Shown in pieces: positions 33,203 to 42,564 of a stretch of DNA of 64,000 bases. The notes below the pieces were generated by a model. The model ran no database searches. It saw only the letters and a list, made by a program, of their open reading frames with translations, and had not been told where the DNA came from. The first letter of the stretch is position 1. Every line of letters starts with the position of its first letter. A program made the position numbers and the translations under genes. Location of the stretch: positions 178,395 through 242,394 of the forward strand of contig NZ_FORH01000001.1 in assembly GCF_900113955.1 (NCBI RefSeq), in the 5' to 3' direction. Source of the stretch: Celeribacter neptunius (GTDB lineage Bacteria > Pseudomonadota > Alphaproteobacteria > Rhodobacterales > Rhodobacteraceae).

Positions 33203-35431
33203 ATGTCTGATTTGCTCATTGAACTCTTTTCCGAGGAAATCCCGGCCCGGATGCAGAAACGTGCCTCCGAGGATCTGAAAAAGATGATGACCGACGGTCT
33301 GGTCGAAGCGGGTCTGACCTATGCCTCCGCCGGGGCTTTCGCGACGCCGCGGCGTCTGGCGCTGTCGGTCGAGGGCCTGCTCGACGCCTCGCCGACCACG
33401 GTCGAGGAGCGCAAGGGGCCGCGCGTTGACGCACCGGAGAAAGCCATCGAGGGCTTCCTGCGCGGGGCAGGGGTGACGAAAGACGATCTGGAAATCCGCG
33501 ACGAGAAAAAGGGCCAGGTGTATTTTGCCAAGATCACCAAGCCGGGGCGCCCGGCGGCCGAGATCGTCGCCGAAGTGCTCGAGGCCACGGTGCGCAATTT
33601 CCCCTGGCCCAAATCGATGCGCTGGGGCGCCGGCAGCCTGAAATGGGTGCGCCCGCTGCATGCGATCACCTGTATTCTCACGAAAGAGGACGGTGCCGAG
33701 GTGGTGCCGCTCGAGATCGACGGGATCACCGCGGGCAACACGGTCTGGGGCCATCGCTTCATGTCCCAGGGCAGTTTCAAGGTCACGGGCTTTGAAGATT
33801 ATGCCAGCAAGTTGAAGAAGAATTTCGTCATTCTCGACCCGGAGGAGCGCGCCGAACACATCTGGCACGACGCCACCAATCAGGCGTTTGCCCAGGGCCT
33901 TGAGGTGGTCGAGGACAAGGGGCTTCTCTCTGAGGTCGCCGGGCTTGTGGAATGGCCGGTCGTGCTGATGGGCAATATCGATGACGCCTTCCTCGGTCTG
34001 CCGCCGGAAGTGCTGCAAACCTCGATGAAAGAGCATCAGAAATTCTTCTCCGTGCGCAATCCGAAGACCGGGCGCATCGAGAAATTCGTCACCGTTGCCA
34101 ACCGCGAGACCGCCGACAATGGCGCGACCATTCTGGCCGGCAATCAAAAGGTTCTGGCGGCGCGGCTCTCGGATGCGAAATTCTTCTGGGAAAACGATGT
34201 GCGCATGGTCGAGCGTGACGGCATGGAAGTGCTGTCGGCGCCTCTGGCCCATGTGACCTTTCACAACAAGCTCGGCAGCCAGGCGGCCCGTATCGGTCGG
34301 ATCGCCAAGCTCGCGGGCGAGATCGCGCCGATCCTCGGCGCCGATGTGGAGGAGGCGGTGCTGGCGGCCAAGGTGGCCAAGGCTGACCTGTCCTCCGAAA
34401 TGGTCTACGAATTCCCCGAGTTGCAGGGCATCATGGGGCGCTACTACGCCAAGAAAGCCGGGCTTTCGGATGCCGTGGCCGATGCCTGCCGTGATCACTA
34501 CAGCCCGCTTGGCCCGTCGGACGATGTCCCGACCGAACCTGTGTCCGTGGCGGTGGCGCTGGCCGACAAGCTCGACACGCTGTCGGGCTTCTGGGCGATC
34601 GACGAGAAACCCACCGGCTCCAAGGACCCGTTCGCGCTGCGTCGCGCGGCGCTTGGTGTGATCCGCCTGTTGATCACCAATGATGTGCGGCTCAATCTCG
34701 ACCGCTTCATCGATGCCCAGCTGCTGCGTCAGAAAATCGCCGTGGCCGATGAGAATGACGGGGTGATCGACACGCTCAAGGAGATCATCGACGAGATCGC
34801 CGAACATGGCGTCTTCGGCGCCGCCTTCGAGGCCATCGCCGACCGGCTCTCCGATGACGAGAAAGATGCGGTCAAACATGCGGCGGGCGATGTGCCCGAC
34901 ACCTCCGACGACCTTCTGAGCTTCTTCCACGACCGGTTGAAAGTCTTCCTGCGCGACGAGGGCATTCGTCATGATGTTATCGACGCCTGCCTCGCCATGG
35001 CGGGCTCCGACGACATCACGCTGTTGGTCAAACGCGCCCGTGCGTTGCAGGCGATGCTCGACACCGAGGACGGCACCAACCTCATTCAGGGGTTCAAGCG
35101 CGCCAACAATATCCTGACCCAAGCCGAGGAGAAGGACGGGGTCGAATACAGCTTCGGACCCGATCTGAAATTCGCCGAGACCGACGAGGAAAAGGCGCTG
35201 TTTGCCGCGCTCGACGGGGCGGAAGCCAAGATCAAACCGGCGATGGCGGAGGAGGATTTCACCGCGGCGATGGAAGCCATGGCGGAAATGCGTCCGGCGG
35301 TCGATGCCTTCTTTGAAGCGGTTCAGGTGAATGCCGAGAACGACATCGTGCGGCGCAATCGTCTCAACCTGCTGGGGCGCATTCGCGACATCTGTCTCTC
35401 TGTGGCCGATCTGACGAAAGTGGAAAGCTGA
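33203..35431 (+). CDS. glyS: Glycyl-tRNA synthetase beta subunit
   Basis: GlyS is the tRNA-binding beta subunit that partners GlyQ. The 742-residue protein begins MSDLLIELFSEEIPARMQ, the family start, and includes FPWPKSMRWG, NLIQGFKRANNIL and a C-terminal RNRLNLLGRIRDICLSVADLTK (HD/anticodon-binding region). It is about 50 residues longer than the E. coli protein. AAGGA lies 8 bases before ATG 33203. It is the third gene of the glyQ-DUF6446-glyS unit; the PPDK-like gene follows after about 125 bases. Confidence 0.95.
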   Translation: MSDLLIELFSEEIPARMQKRASEDLKKMMTDGLVEAGLTYASAGAFATPRRLALSVEGLLDASPTTVEERKGPRVDAPEKAIEGFLRGAGVTKDDLEIRDEKKGQVYFAKITKPGRPAAEIVAEVLEATVRNFPWPKSMRWGAGSLKWVRPLHAITCILTKEDGAEVVPLEIDGITAGNTVWGHRFMSQGSFKVTGFEDYASKLKKNFVILDPEERAEHIWHDATNQAFAQGLEVVEDKGLLSEVAGLVEWPVVLMGNIDDAFLGLPPEVLQTSMKEHQKFFSVRNPKTGRIEKFVTVANRETADNGATILAGNQKVLAARLSDAKFFWENDVRMVERDGMEVLSAPLAHVTFHNKLGSQAARIGRIAKLAGEIAPILGADVEEAVLAAKVAKADLSSEMVYEFPELQGIMGRYYAKKAGLSDAVADACRDHYSPLGPSDDVPTEPVSVAVALADKLDTLSGFWAIDEKPTGSKDPFALRRAALGVIRLLITNDVRLNLDRFIDAQLLRQKIAVADENDGVIDTLKEIIDEIAEHGVFGAAFEAIADRLSDDEKDAVKHAAGDVPDTSDDLLSFFHDRLKVFLRDEGIRHDVIDACLAMAGSDDITLLVKRARALQAMLDTEDGTNLIQGFKRANNILTQAEEKDGVEYSFGPDLKFAETDEEKALFAALDGAEAKIKPAMAEEDFTAAMEAMAEMRPAVDAFFEAVQVNAENDIVRRNRLNLLGRIRDICLSVADLTKVES

Positions 35432-35556
35432 GCCTGGCCAAGGCCGGTCTCTTAGCCTTTCTGCAACTCTCTGTGGGTCATTTTCGCGGATCAGAGCTTT
35501 GAGGTTGCGCGGCTGCGCCCCCGGGGCGTAGGCTTTGGCGCAAAGGGAGTGCCGCA

Positions 35557-38115
35557 ATGCAGCAAGAGAGCGATATCCTCGGTTTTACCCGGATCCGGCG
35601 TGTCGCGCCGATCGCGGTCAATACCCATGGCGGTCGCGCGAAATGTCTGCAGCGGCTCATTCGCCTCGACCTGCCCGTGCCCGAAACCGTGGCCCTGTCA
35701 TTCGATGCGGTGCATCGTCTGGCCGAGGGGCAAAGCTTTGATAAAAAGTCGCTTTTGCGGGTGTTCGGCGAGGCGCCTCTCTTGTCGGTGCGCCCCTCGT
35801 CGGAAGACCCGGATTGGGGCGGGCCGGGGGCCATTCTCAATATCGGCATGAACGATGCCCGCCATGCGGAGCTGACCCAGACCCATGGCCCGGACGCGGC
35901 CGATCAGCTCTATCTGCGTTTTGTGCAATCTTATGCGGTACATGTCGAGCGGCTCGACCCGGAATTGTTCGAATTCGATACGGATATGCCGGTCGGCGAG
36001 GCGTTGAAAGCCGCGCTCGATGCCCATGAGGACGAAACCGGCGAAGGATTTCCGCAGGACCCCGCGCATCAGCTCGGCCAGGTGCTGCGCTCCATGGCGC
36101 GGGCCTGGGAGGGCACCACGGCGCGGCTGTTGCGGCAGGCCAAGGGGGCGCCGGCGGATGCCGGGCTCGGCCTCATCGTTCAGGCCATGTCGCTCGGTCT
36201 CGGGCCGGGCGAAAGCGGCGCCGGCGTGATTCAGCTGGTCGATCCGGGCACTGGCGCGCCGCAGGTCAAGGGCCGCTACAAACGTCAGGCGCAGGGGCGC
36301 GAGGCGCTCAGTGCCCCGACCGGGGCCGCTGCGGACGAGGTCATGTATCTGACCCGTGACGCGCGTGGCACGTCGCTGGAAGAGGCGCAGCCGAAGATTT
36401 TCGAGACCCTCGTGGAAATGTCGCGGCTCTGTCGCACACGGCTGCGCGAGGAAATGCAGGTCGAATTCACCATCGCCGGGGGCAAGCTGGCGATCTTGGA
36501 TGCAGTGCGCGTGCCGCGCAGCTCACGCGCCGCATTGCGCATCGCCGTGCAACTGGCCGAGGACGGGATCATCCCGCGCGAAGAGGCGATCCTGCGGGTG
36601 CCGGCGCGCTCGCTCACGGAATTGTTGCACCAACAGGTCGACCCTTCCGGCAAGCGCGAGGTCATCGCCAAGGGCATTGCCGCCTCGCCCGGCGGGGCCA
36701 TGGGGCGGATCGTGTTCAACTCCACCGTGGCGCAGAGCTACGAAGCCCGGGGTGAACCCTGCATTCTGGTGCGGCGCGAGACCACGCCCGAGGATATTCG
36801 CGGCATGCATTCTTCGGTCGGTATCCTGACCGAACGCGGCGGGGTGACCTCGCATGCGGCGGTGATCGCCCGCGGCATGGGCGTGCCCTGTGTCGTCGGC
36901 GCCTCGATCCGGATCAATATCCGCGAAAAGACGCTGGAACTCGCGGATGGGCGCAAGCTCGAAGAGGGCGAGGTGCTGACGCTGGACGGCTCGGCGGGCG
37001 AGGCGCTTCTTGGCGCGGCCAAGATGCTGCCGCCGGTCAAGGATCATTGGTATCTGCAATTGATGGACTGGGCCGATGGCATTCGTGACATCGGGGTGCG
37101 GGCCAATGCCGACACGCCGATGGATGCCGCCATGGCCCGCGATTTCAAGGCCCAGGGCATCGGGTTGTGCCGCACCGAGCACATGTTCTTCGAAGGCGAC
37201 CGGCTGACGGTGATGCGCGAGATGATTTTCGCCGCGAAACAGGAAGACCGGATGGAGGCGATCGCCCGGCTCCTGCCGATGCAGCGTTCGGATTTCATCG
37301 AATTGTTCCGGATCATGGAGGGTCTGCCGGTCTGTATCCGCCTGTTCGACCCGCCCTTGCACGAATTCCTGCCCTCGACCCGCGAAGGCGCCAAGGAGCT
37401 CGCCGAGGCGCTCGACCTGCCGCTCTCCGACGTCACCCGCCGGATCGAATGGCTCTCCGAGTTTAACCCGATGCTGGGGATGCGCGGCGTGCGTCTCGGT
37501 ATCACCTTCCCGGAAATCTACGCGATGCAGGCCCGGGCCATCTTTGAAGCCACGATCGAGGCCAGCAAACATGGCGATCCGGTGGTCCCCGAGATCATGA
37601 TCCCGCTGGTTTCGGCGCAGCGCGAGGTCGAGCTGGTCAAGACCCAGATCGATGCGGTGGCCGCCGCCGTGCGCAACGAGACCGGCGCCAATTTCACCTA
37701 TCGTCTGGGCGTCATGGTCGAGACCCCGCGTGCCGCCCTGCGCGCTGGCGACATTGCCCAGAATGCGGCGTTTCTGTCCTTCGGCACCAATGACCTGACT
37801 CAGATGGCCTACGGGCTGTCGCGTGACGATGCGGGCCGGTTCATGAACGCCTATGTGCAACAGGGCGTCTTCCCGGAAGATCCGTTCCACATGCTCGATT
37901 TCGAAGGCGTGGGGGAACTCTTGAAGATCGGGGCCGAGCGGGGCCGGGCGGCGCGCCCAGATCTGACCGTCGCGGTTTGTGGTGAACATGGCGGTAACCC
38001 CGAATCAATCGCCTTTTGTAGGGCCGCCGGCTTCGACTATGTCTCCTGTTCGCCCTTCCGGGTGCCGGTCGCCCGTCTTGCTGCGGCGCAGCTTGTTGTT
38101 GCAGATGCAAAATAA
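35557..38115 (+). CDS. ppdK: Pyruvate phosphate dikinase homologue with altered ATP-grasp region
   Basis: The 852-residue protein follows PPDK order. The swivelling phosphohistidine domain (GGVTSHAAVIARGMG, H433) and the PEP/pyruvate barrel are intact: GLCRTEHMFF, IRLFDPPLHEFLP, PEIMIPLV, GTNDLTQM and CGEHGGNPESI with C808. The N-terminal nucleotide-binding part is unusual. The usual GGKGANL reads GGRAKCL, and the conserved LQTR near the ATP site reads LDAV (about 314-317). VRPSSEDPDWGG and ILNIGMND still align with PPDK. It may act as a PPDK, a PEP-binding enzyme with changed nucleotide use, or a regulator. GGGAG precedes ATG 35557. Confidence 0.85.
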   Translation: MQQESDILGFTRIRRVAPIAVNTHGGRAKCLQRLIRLDLPVPETVALSFDAVHRLAEGQSFDKKSLLRVFGEAPLLSVRPSSEDPDWGGPGAILNIGMNDARHAELTQTHGPDAADQLYLRFVQSYAVHVERLDPELFEFDTDMPVGEALKAALDAHEDETGEGFPQDPAHQLGQVLRSMARAWEGTTARLLRQAKGAPADAGLGLIVQAMSLGLGPGESGAGVIQLVDPGTGAPQVKGRYKRQAQGREALSAPTGAAADEVMYLTRDARGTSLEEAQPKIFETLVEMSRLCRTRLREEMQVEFTIAGGKLAILDAVRVPRSSRAALRIAVQLAEDGIIPREEAILRVPARSLTELLHQQVDPSGKREVIAKGIAASPGGAMGRIVFNSTVAQSYEARGEPCILVRRETTPEDIRGMHSSVGILTERGGVTSHAAVIARGMGVPCVVGASIRINIREKTLELADGRKLEEGEVLTLDGSAGEALLGAAKMLPPVKDHWYLQLMDWADGIRDIGVRANADTPMDAAMARDFKAQGIGLCRTEHMFFEGDRLTVMREMIFAAKQEDRMEAIARLLPMQRSDFIELFRIMEGLPVCIRLFDPPLHEFLPSTREGAKELAEALDLPLSDVTRRIEWLSEFNPMLGMRGVRLGITFPEIYAMQARAIFEATIEASKHGDPVVPEIMIPLVSAQREVELVKTQIDAVAAAVRNETGANFTYRLGVMVETPRAALRAGDIAQNAAFLSFGTNDLTQMAYGLSRDDAGRFMNAYVQQGVFPEDPFHMLDFEGVGELLKIGAERGRAARPDLTVAVCGEHGGNPESIAFCRAAGFDYVSCSPFRVPVARLAAAQLVVADAK

Positions 38116-38320
38116 TCACAGATTTATGACAAGCTGCTGAATTCAAAGGCGTTGTGAGGGTGTTTTTGCGACCGGCGCGGGCACGGTTACGCTTTCGTGT
38201 TGACGAATTGAAAACCTCTATCGGGCAGGTAGGCTGGACCTGAACGGCGTTTTGACCTATGTCCCGCCGCAACAACCACCCGTGACGCCCCGCCCCCGGG
38301 GACAATGGAGGGAAGACCCT

Positions 38321-39019
38321 ATGATACCCCTAGCAAGGCTCAAAGCGTTCGCGCTTCTGGCTTCGCTTTGCGTTTTTTCGCTGCCGAGCCCGTCTCTGGC
38401 CGAGGTGACGCTGAGCCATTCGAATGATCCGGAGCAGGCGCTCGGTTTTGAGCTGACGGCGCTTTTGAACCAGGAGCGTGCTGGGTTTGAACATGCCGAT
38501 GCCGACGCGATCGAACGTCTGCTCGCCAGCTTCAAGCCCAAACCCAAGACCTCCGCGGCCAAGGCGCCGAAAACCCTCGAGTATAGCAAAAGCTTCCTCG
38601 AGAGCCTGCCCAAGGCTTCTGGCGATGCCGAATGGCAATGCCTGTCCGAAGCCTTGTATTTCGAAGCCCGTGGTGAAAGCGTCAAAGGTCAGTTTGCTGT
38701 CGCCGAGGTGATCCTCAACCGCGTCAAGTCGGGCGCGTTCCCGAACACGATCTGCGGCGTGGTCCATCAGGGCACCGGCAAGAAATATCAGTGCCAGTTC
38801 ACCTACACCTGTGATGGTCATGCCGAAGCGATCCACGAACCGGCCGCTTTCACGCAGGTCGGCAAGGTGGCGCGGCTGATGATCGATGGCGCCCCGCGCG
38901 CGCTCACCCAGGGCGCCACCCATTACCACACCCGCGCCGTGAACCCGCGCTGGGCCCGGCAATTCGCCAAGACCGCGCAGATCGGTGTGCACATGTTCTA
39001 CCGGATGCCGCAGGCCTGA
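38321..39019 (+). CDS. Exported cell-wall hydrolase (SleB/CwlJ-like, Hydrolase_2)
   Basis: The 232-residue exported protein has a signal peptide (MIPLARLKAFALLASLCVFS, cut near SLAEV), a ~85-residue linker, and a C-terminal catalytic domain: WQCLSEALYFEARGES, VAEVILNRVKSGAFPNTICG, CQFTYTCDG, and a THYHTRAVNPRWA segment. The conserved YFEARGES glutamate is the expected catalytic acid of this lytic/amidase family. GGAGGG precedes ATG 38321; the frame is open to 38252. It is monocistronic: a gap of about 200 bases lies upstream and a terminator downstream. Confidence 0.88.
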   Translation: MIPLARLKAFALLASLCVFSLPSPSLAEVTLSHSNDPEQALGFELTALLNQERAGFEHADADAIERLLASFKPKPKTSAAKAPKTLEYSKSFLESLPKASGDAEWQCLSEALYFEARGESVKGQFAVAEVILNRVKSGAFPNTICGVVHQGTGKKYQCQFTYTCDGHAEAIHEPAAFTQVGKVARLMIDGAPRALTQGATHYHTRAVNPRWARQFAKTAQIGVHMFYRMPQA

Positions 39020-39086
39020 GTTCTGGCCTGCACTTTGGCCTGATCCGCCGCGGGGTCGCGCCCGATGATCACGGAAATGTTTCAAG

Positions 39087-39112
39087 CCCCGTCGTGAAAA
39101 CGGCGGGGTTTT
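39087..39112 (+). terminator. Terminator after the cell-wall hydrolase gene
   Basis: CCCCGTCG and CGGCGGGG pair (one G-T) around TGAAAA, followed by TTTT, 67 bases after the stop. Confidence 0.85.
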
Positions 39113-39208
39113 GCCATTCGCGGGAGGGCAACCCGCGCGGGACAGTTTGGCCTTGGCCCCGGGCGACCAAAGCGGTAGCTAATGCCAAACTGATCAAAAG
39201 GGGCGGAA

Positions 39209-40138
39209 ATGTCCGAAATTCGACAGGCTTTCGAGCATCCTGAAACCCGCGCCGCCGCCACCGCTGCGGCGTTGCCGCTCGACCGGATCTCGCTCAGGGA
39301 TCACGTGGTGGATGTGGAAATCGGCGCCTTTCAGGCCGAGCGCGGCACCACCCAGAGGGTGTCTTTCAACATCGTGGTGGAATTGACGCCGATCTCCGGC
39401 CCGATCGAGGACGATGTCGATCGCATCCTGTCCTATGACCGTCTCACGGAGGCGATCCATATCGAGCTGGAGGCCGAGCGGCTCAATCTGCTGGAAACGC
39501 TCGCCGAGCGGATCGCGGATCGCATTCTGCTGGAGCCGCGGGCCTTCCGGGTCTTCGTCCGGGTCGAGAAGCTCGATCGTGGCCCCGGCGCCTTGGGGGT
39601 CGAGATCGTGCGCAGTGTCGATCAGCTCGACGATCCTGCCGCGGCCGCGATGGGGGCAACGGCGATGCAGATGGCGCCCCATCCGCTGATCGTGCATTTG
39701 TCCCAAGAGGCGCTGGAGAGCCCGCAGCTCAGCGCCTGGATCGATGCGCTCGCAGATGATCCGCGCCCGGTGATCCTCACCGTCGGTCTGCCCGAGGGCG
39801 AATGGCCCAAGGCGGGCCATAAGGCGGCGCAACGCCGGATCGACCTTTTGGCGATCGAACAAAACGCCTGGACGCTCGCCGCGCGTGATCCGCGCTGTGT
39901 CGTGCGCGCCTCGCGCACCGAACTCGACTGGGCGATGAAACAGGGCGAGCTTTCGCTCTGGGCGCCGTCGAAACTGGTGCTCGACGCGGTGCATGGTCCG
40001 AGGGGCGGGATTGCCGAAATGGTCCAGTGGCTGGCCGCGGAGCTTTCTGCCGCGGCGGTGATCAGCCTTGGCAATGCCGGGATCGAGGGCGCGAAGATCT
40101 ACGCCCCCGATGGTCCCGTTGATCTGGCCGGGAGCTGA
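39209..40138 (+). CDS. folB: Dihydroneopterin aldolase (FolB) with long C-terminal extension
   Basis: FolB converts dihydroneopterin to hydroxymethyl-dihydropterin in folate synthesis. Residues ~25-140 match FolB (LRDHVVDVEIGAFQAERG, LSYDRLTEAIHIELEAERLN, LLETLAERIADRIL, VEKLDRGPGALGVEIVR), including the conserved glutamate and lysine. Usual FolB is ~120 residues, but this protein has 309. The extra ~165 residues (WIDALADDPRPVILTVGLP to the end) form a separate unassigned domain. folP follows 13 bases after the stop and glmM overlaps folP, making a folate-plus-cell-wall operon. Confidence 0.87.
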   Translation: MSEIRQAFEHPETRAAATAAALPLDRISLRDHVVDVEIGAFQAERGTTQRVSFNIVVELTPISGPIEDDVDRILSYDRLTEAIHIELEAERLNLLETLAERIADRILLEPRAFRVFVRVEKLDRGPGALGVEIVRSVDQLDDPAAAAMGATAMQMAPHPLIVHLSQEALESPQLSAWIDALADDPRPVILTVGLPEGEWPKAGHKAAQRRIDLLAIEQNAWTLAARDPRCVVRASRTELDWAMKQGELSLWAPSKLVLDAVHGPRGGIAEMVQWLAAELSAAAVISLGNAGIEGAKIYAPDGPVDLAGS

Positions 40139-40151
40139 GCCGAGAGAGACC

Positions 40152-41198
40152 ATGTTGCGCAAGCCCTATTATCGTCCAATCCCGCAGTTTGATACGGCCC
40201 GCCCGGAGGGCGCGCTCTCGCTTGCTGGCGGCTGGTGCTGGTTCACCCATGTCGAGCGTCTGAGCCGCTCCGGACCACCAGAGGTGCTGCCGGTCTCGGA
40301 GCTGCCGGAGACGCTCCGGGCGCGCCTGACCCAACCGCGGGCGGAGATCGCCGGCATGGACCTGTCGCGCCCCAATCTCATGGGCATTCTCAATGTTACC
40401 CCGGACAGTTTCTCCGATGGCGGCGATTTCTCTGAAAGGGATGCCGCGCTCTCGGCCGCCCGCGAGATGATCGCGCTTGGTGTCGGGATCATCGACATCG
40501 GCGGCGAGAGCACCCGTCCGGGCGCGACCTATGTGCCGGTCGACACGGAGATCAACCGCACGGCACCGGTGATTGCCGCGATCCGGGGCGAGAGCGATGT
40601 CCCGATCTCGATCGACACGCGCAAGGCGCCGGTGGCCGAAGCCGCGCTCGAGGCCGGCGCTTCGCTGGTCAATGATGTCTACGCGTTCACCCATGATCCC
40701 GAGGTGATGCGCGTCGTGGCCAATTCCGATGCCCCGGTCTGTCTGATGCATGCCCAGGGCGATCCGGAAGACATGCAACACGATCCGCATTATGACGATG
40801 TGCTTTTGGACGTGTATGATTTTCTCGAGGTGCGTATCGCCGTGGCCGAGGCGGCGGGCATTCCGCGGTCGCGCATTCTCGTCGATCCGGGCATCGGTTT
40901 CGGCAAGTCGCAGGCGCATAATCTGGCGCTTTTGCAGCGCATGTCCTTGTTCCACAGCCTTGGATGCGGTGTGCTTCTGGGCATATCACGCAAAGGCTTC
41001 ATCGGCCGGATCGGCCAGGCGTCCGAGGCAAAAGACCGGGCACCCGGTTCGATCGCGGTGACGCTCGCCGGGCTGGCACAGGGGATTCAGGTCCACCGCG
41101 TCCATGATGTCGCGGAGATGAAACAGGCGCTGGCGCTCTGGCAGGCCGTGACAGAACAGGTAGTGACAGGACAGGCGGGTACAGGAGATATGGCATGA
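40152..41198 (+). CDS. folP: Dihydropteroate synthase
   Basis: FolP joins hydroxymethyl-dihydropterin diphosphate to p-aminobenzoate; it is the sulfonamide target. The 348-residue protein has [48 protein letters not shown] and GISRKGFIG, all in canonical order. An N-terminal extension of about 70 residues precedes the barrel. ATG 40152 follows GAGAGAGACC, 13 bases after folB. The stop overlaps the glmM start by 4 bases (ATGA), so folP and glmM are translationally coupled. Confidence 0.94.
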   Translation: MLRKPYYRPIPQFDTARPEGALSLAGGWCWFTHVERLSRSGPPEVLPVSELPETLRARLTQPRAEIAGMDLSRPNLMGILNVTPDSFSDGGDFSERDAALSAAREMIALGVGIIDIGGESTRPGATYVPVDTEINRTAPVIAAIRGESDVPISIDTRKAPVAEAALEAGASLVNDVYAFTHDPEVMRVVANSDAPVCLMHAQGDPEDMQHDPHYDDVLLDVYDFLEVRIAVAEAAGIPRSRILVDPGIGFGKSQAHNLALLQRMSLFHSLGCGVLLGISRKGFIGRIGQASEAKDRAPGSIAVTLAGLAQGIQVHRVHDVAEMKQALALWQAVTEQVVTGQAGTGDMA

Positions 41199-42541
41199 CA
41201 CGGAAATTCTTTGGCACCGACGGGGTGCGCGGGCGCGCCAATTCCCATCCGATGACCGCCGAAATGGCGCTCAAACTGGGGGCCGCCGCCGGGCGCTATT
41301 TTCGCCGTGACAAGGGCCGCGAACACCGGGTGGTGATCGGCAAGGACACGCGGCTCTCTGGCTATATGTTCGAAACCGCGATGACCGCGGGTTTCACCTC
41401 GACCGGCATGAATGTCTTCCTGCTCGGTCCGGTGCCGACGCCGGCGGTGGGGATGATGACCACCTCGATGCGTGCGGATGTCGGCGTGATGATCTCCGCC
41501 TCGCACAATCCCGCCGAGGACAACGGCATCAAGTTTTTCGGCCCCGACGGGTTCAAATTGTCGGACGAGGCCGAGAGCGAGATCGAGCGGCTGATGGAAG
41601 AGGGGGTCGAGGCGGCGCAGGCCTCGAATATCGGCCGCGCCAAGCGCATCGACGACGGGCGGTTCCGCTATAACGAGCGGGTGAAATCCACCCTGCCGCG
41701 CGGCATGACGCTTCAGGGGCTGAAAGTGGTGATCGACTGTGCCAATGGCGCCGCCTATCGCACCGCGCCCGAGGTGCTCTGGGAGCTGGGGGCCGAGGTG
41801 ATCCCGGTCGGCACCGCCCCGAATGGCCGTAATATCAACGATCATTGCGGCTCCACCTATGTCCAGACCGCCGCCGAGGCCGTGGTGGCCCATGGCGCCG
41901 ATGTCGGGATCTGCCTCGACGGCGATGCCGATCGCGTGATGATCCTGGACGAGAACGGTCAGGTCGCCGATGGCGATCAGCTGATGGGGCTGATGGCCAA
42001 GGCCTGGGCCGATCAGGAGCGTCTCACTGGCGGGGCGCTGGTCGCCACCGTGATGTCGAACCTCGGTCTGGAGCGCTATCTCGAAGCCTCCGGCCTGCGG
42101 CTCGAACGCACCTCGGTGGGCGACCGCTATGTGGTCGAACGGATGCGCCAGGGCGGTTTCAACCTCGGTGGCGAGCAGTCCGGCCATATCGTGATGACGG
42201 ACTATGCCACCACCGGCGACGGTCTGCTCGCCGGGCTGCAATTCCTGGCGGCCATGGTCGAGACCGGCAAGAAAGCCTCGGAACTGGCGCAGGTGTTCGA
42301 ACCGGTGCCGCAGCTGCTGAAAAATGTCCGCTACGGCACCGGGCAGAAACCGCTCGACGATGCACAGGTGCAGGCCGCGATCCGGGACGCCGAGGCCAAG
42401 CTCATGGGCAATGGTCGTCTGCTCATCCGCAAATCCGGCACCGAGCCGCTCATCCGCGTCATGGCCGAAAGCGTCGAGGAGACCATCATGACCGGCGCGG
42501 TGGACACGGTCGTGGCGGCGGTGCAGGCGGCGACGCGCTGA
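41195..42541 (+). CDS. glmM: Phosphoglucosamine mutase
   Basis: GlmM converts glucosamine 6-phosphate to 1-phosphate for UDP-GlcNAc and cell-wall synthesis. The 448-residue protein has the phosphoserine loop ISASHNP (S103), the metal-binding DGDADR, GGEQSGH and the C-terminal phosphate-binding [14 protein letters not shown]. Length is normal. It overlaps folP by 4 bases, an arrangement common to many bacteria (folP-glmM). It converges with the oxidoreductase gene 23 bases away without an obvious terminator. Confidence 0.96.
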   Translation: MTRKFFGTDGVRGRANSHPMTAEMALKLGAAAGRYFRRDKGREHRVVIGKDTRLSGYMFETAMTAGFTSTGMNVFLLGPVPTPAVGMMTTSMRADVGVMISASHNPAEDNGIKFFGPDGFKLSDEAESEIERLMEEGVEAAQASNIGRAKRIDDGRFRYNERVKSTLPRGMTLQGLKVVIDCANGAAYRTAPEVLWELGAEVIPVGTAPNGRNINDHCGSTYVQTAAEAVVAHGADVGICLDGDADRVMILDENGQVADGDQLMGLMAKAWADQERLTGGALVATVMSNLGLERYLEASGLRLERTSVGDRYVVERMRQGGFNLGGEQSGHIVMTDYATTGDGLLAGLQFLAAMVETGKKASELAQVFEPVPQLLKNVRYGTGQKPLDDAQVQAAIRDAEAKLMGNGRLLIRKSGTEPLIRVMAESVEETIMTGAVDTVVAAVQAATR

Positions 42542-42564
42542 GCACCGCCACCTGAAGGCCTGAT

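Noticed and set aside
33107-35557. Long minus-strand open frame opposite glyS
   Set aside because: It is antisense to a clear glycyl-tRNA synthetase subunit, with His/Arg/Gly-rich composition and no start context.
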